Source of the DNA: Rhynchopus euleeides
Taxonomy: Eukaryota > Euglenozoa > Diplonemea > Diplonemida > Diplonemidae
Reading direction: 5' to 3'
Assembly (NCBI GenBank): GCA_963210315.1
Contig: OY723319.1
Span: 558,001-622,000, forward strand
Length of the DNA: 64,000 bases
This document shows positions 63,401-64,000 of the stretch, in pieces (the stretch's first letter is position 1; each line of letters begins with the position of its first letter). The notes under the pieces are model-generated. The model was not told the DNA's origin, did no database searches, and saw only the letters and a list, made by a program, of their open reading frames with translations. The translations under genes and the position numbers were made by a program.

Positions 63401-64000
63401 GTCGAACGCGGCGACGTGGCACGCCCCTTCCCCGGTGTAGAAGGCGGCGTGGGGTGCAGGGGCGACAGGGGCGGCGGTGGTAGCTGCAGGAGAGGCGGCC
63501 AGGGGATCCGGAGGAGGAGGCGGCGGCGCATCATGCGAAGCATCGACGTCGTGCCCGTCACCGTCCGATGCCTCACGTGCGTACAGCACGAGTGCTGGCT
63601 TCGCGTTCGCACGATTGAACGGCGCCACAGAGCAATCCGTCACACGATCAGTCGTGATCGACTTCCACTTCAGAGTGGTGGCGGGGCCACGAGCGCACAG
63701 CGTCTCCCAGGCGATCCCCTTCGCGAGGGTCAGCCCGGACTTTGTGCACGATGCACCGACAAACCGGTACCGGTGATTCACCGGCTGCACCGTGCCCACC
63801 TGCACCACCCCGTTGCCGTCAACGCCAAGCTCACGAAGGGCGGAGAGGTCTCTTAATTCCTTGACGTTGACGGTTTCCGCAAGCTCCGTCAGGTGCTTCT
63901 GCTTCTCGCCGGATGCAGAAAACCGCTGCGTCGAGAGGAACAGGAGGTGCGGGGCCTTCTCGACGCAGAACTGCGCAGCCCGGACAGCACCACATGTGCA
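60467..64000 (-). CDS. hAT-superfamily transposase, 5' end beyond the window
   Basis: The frame is open from the window edge through more than 1170 codons to 60467. Numbering from 63808, a BED-like zinc finger has Cys347, Cys350, His392 and His398. The catalytic RNase-H-type acids fit hAT: Asp512 in LKVDGTTF, Asp581 in GFAADGAST and Glu891 in VFVEAAFSVV, within the C-terminal dimerisation motif (LSPSTVFVEAAFSVVTRMR). The insertion domain carries DVHDAAHMHQLSVG, WFAFFRS and VRWAA, as in vertebrate ZNF862-like hAT relatives. An acidic, Pro-rich C-terminal tail ends in an EDWGEW segment. The protein is unusually long because of the 340-residue N-terminal extension. It is intact within the window and could mobilise non-autonomous hAT copies such as 34819-35784, though the match of ends cannot be checked here. 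Confidence 0.88.
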   Translation of the reverse strand, partial: CTCGAVRAAQFCVEKAPHLLFLSTQRFSASGEKQKHLTELAETVNVKELRDLSALRELGVDGNGVVQVGTVQPVNHRYRFVGASCTKSGLTLAKGIAWETLCARGPATTLKWKSITTDRVTDCSVAPFNRANAKPALVLYAREASDGDGHDVDASHDAPPPPPPDPLAASPAATTAAPVAPAPHAAFYTGEGACHVAAFDSAGRLSPWLTAMKLAQSTGGVNIGLVPGWVQRDLYSSGHYCLRVLDCLARSIPITEPTRTSAAALLEGVDSPEAEALTVKLRRPRLMDTRFLVDEELDTNTASVALQTFRTSRGLNVHFSIVDTTQPRTFGLLLPSLMAQYPLRLVFDTAKAHFLLLMAANKKYVPEGSMVNGLLRIQQRQAQLAIQEKQQRKIHAAASGVVRLPDGRWRCTTCAPFLVQLEGEFSEQPHLLRYARGEASMSATTVGRQQSNIRRHMGGAAHKRAVQLSTPGSENTNVTATDIPKQTLCAKVKVTSEQYTSLVNLVYNVATATQRAEGLSSVGARLQDDKRKGLHVLDTHYSRKVAKEFQTILWEVLLRGVVGAVRACRAATLKVDGTTFARIDLMIVIVSGISRTDCAMKDWCVGTVDLKKADAESQKDELVKLFDSLQLSQWARRSLKGFAADGASTMKSLRGKLEIAWGCTLIDVHDAAHMHQLSVGLIKKTRKVVEHSRLLRHWFAFFRSTARQKSLQIISGGKCLSFPKEHSVRWAAATFRRLNAAVVNFDFTVAMLGEIQPPPFFFHKLTPEYSLSTCILADVFDINKGVSEALQKRDLSLSSMESILQNALTVHKVLARQPGKHEAKFYENQGTTSLPPGVVAEMTSWRSKLCHTIYKDLAKRWEEYPCRSFSSFFATSGKDSTCECLMALASRLGYDQAEILSIGMEWVKLRLECTDLRGNLLKEFVVDFLLESESSTFAIVLEAMVALSPSTVFVEAAFSVVTRMRGSFRKALSAASISQELGITLELSHDDAARKIIVEETVNTFLANKKRRFTARSLTPLPTLTTVELVDLDAAMGSLFAGVEDCDEESDGSWEDDNADALSIVSLVEEVPEDPFLTSLLADAAPPVVPPATLQHVTFQLPASSTPGTPSTLPTPQPEEPPQLPPTQAAPAERRREVGPHPEEPQEKRARVHVDIDVDMEEDWGEWAYVSDAETSE

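Overview
The window looks like nuclear DNA of a microbial eukaryote (a protist or alga). It is very gene-poor and repeat-rich. It has GT-AG introns, animal/protist-type membrane proteins, eukaryotic DNA transposons, tyrosine-recombinase elements, minisatellites and a 666-bp perfect AAG microsatellite. No bacterial, viral or organellar gene organisation is visible. I cannot name the organism from sequence alone.

Only three loci look like host genes, all on the minus strand. Two are paralogous receptor-type adenylyl cyclases (about 18.8-22.4 kb and 38.4-41.9 kb). Each has an N-terminal membrane segment, an extracellular sensor-like region, a second membrane segment, a complete class III cyclase domain, one conserved phase-0 intron of about 300 bp, and a second, degenerate cyclase domain. 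The third is a secreted, membrane-anchored subtilisin-like protease with two CUB-like domains (48.1-51.0 kb). A broken gene for a repeat-containing secreted protein lies at 43.0-44.0 kb.

Almost everything else is mobile or repetitive DNA. Layout: 0-5.2 kb, a pile of nested elements (a GTGATTTGTT-array element, a TA-flanked MITE, and a Crypton-like tyrosine-recombinase element inside a palindrome-array element, itself hit by a foldback element). 6.0-10.0 kb, an autonomous-looking CAC...GTG transposon plus a non-autonomous relative. 10-15.6 kb, G/C-homopolymer-rich DNA with short interspersed repeats. 15.6-18.0 kb, a rearranged relative of the 6-kb transposon. 18.8-22.4 kb, cyclase 1. 23.6-24.5 kb, an inverted 41-bp tandem array. 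26-32.5 kb, MITEs and a chain of three different elements joined at CCTAGG. 34.8-35.8 kb, a non-autonomous hAT element with an 8-bp target duplication. 36.0-36.6 kb, (AAG)n. 38.4-41.9 kb, cyclase 2. 42.2-42.8 and 51.5-53.0 kb, Gag/tyrosine-recombinase fragments. 44.9-45.9 kb, a 21-bp minisatellite. 48.1-51.0 kb, the protease. 54.6-57.4 kb, a palindrome-array element and two further tandem arrays. 57.9-64.0 kb, an OTU-type protease gene and a hAT transposase that runs off the window.

The most unusual theme is that many of the elements carry, just inside their termini, a dense array of one short palindrome or motif private to that element family. The clearest set has CACGG...CCGTG termini and 2-bp target duplications, and encodes a split transposase-like protein with a C2H2 zinc-finger C terminus.
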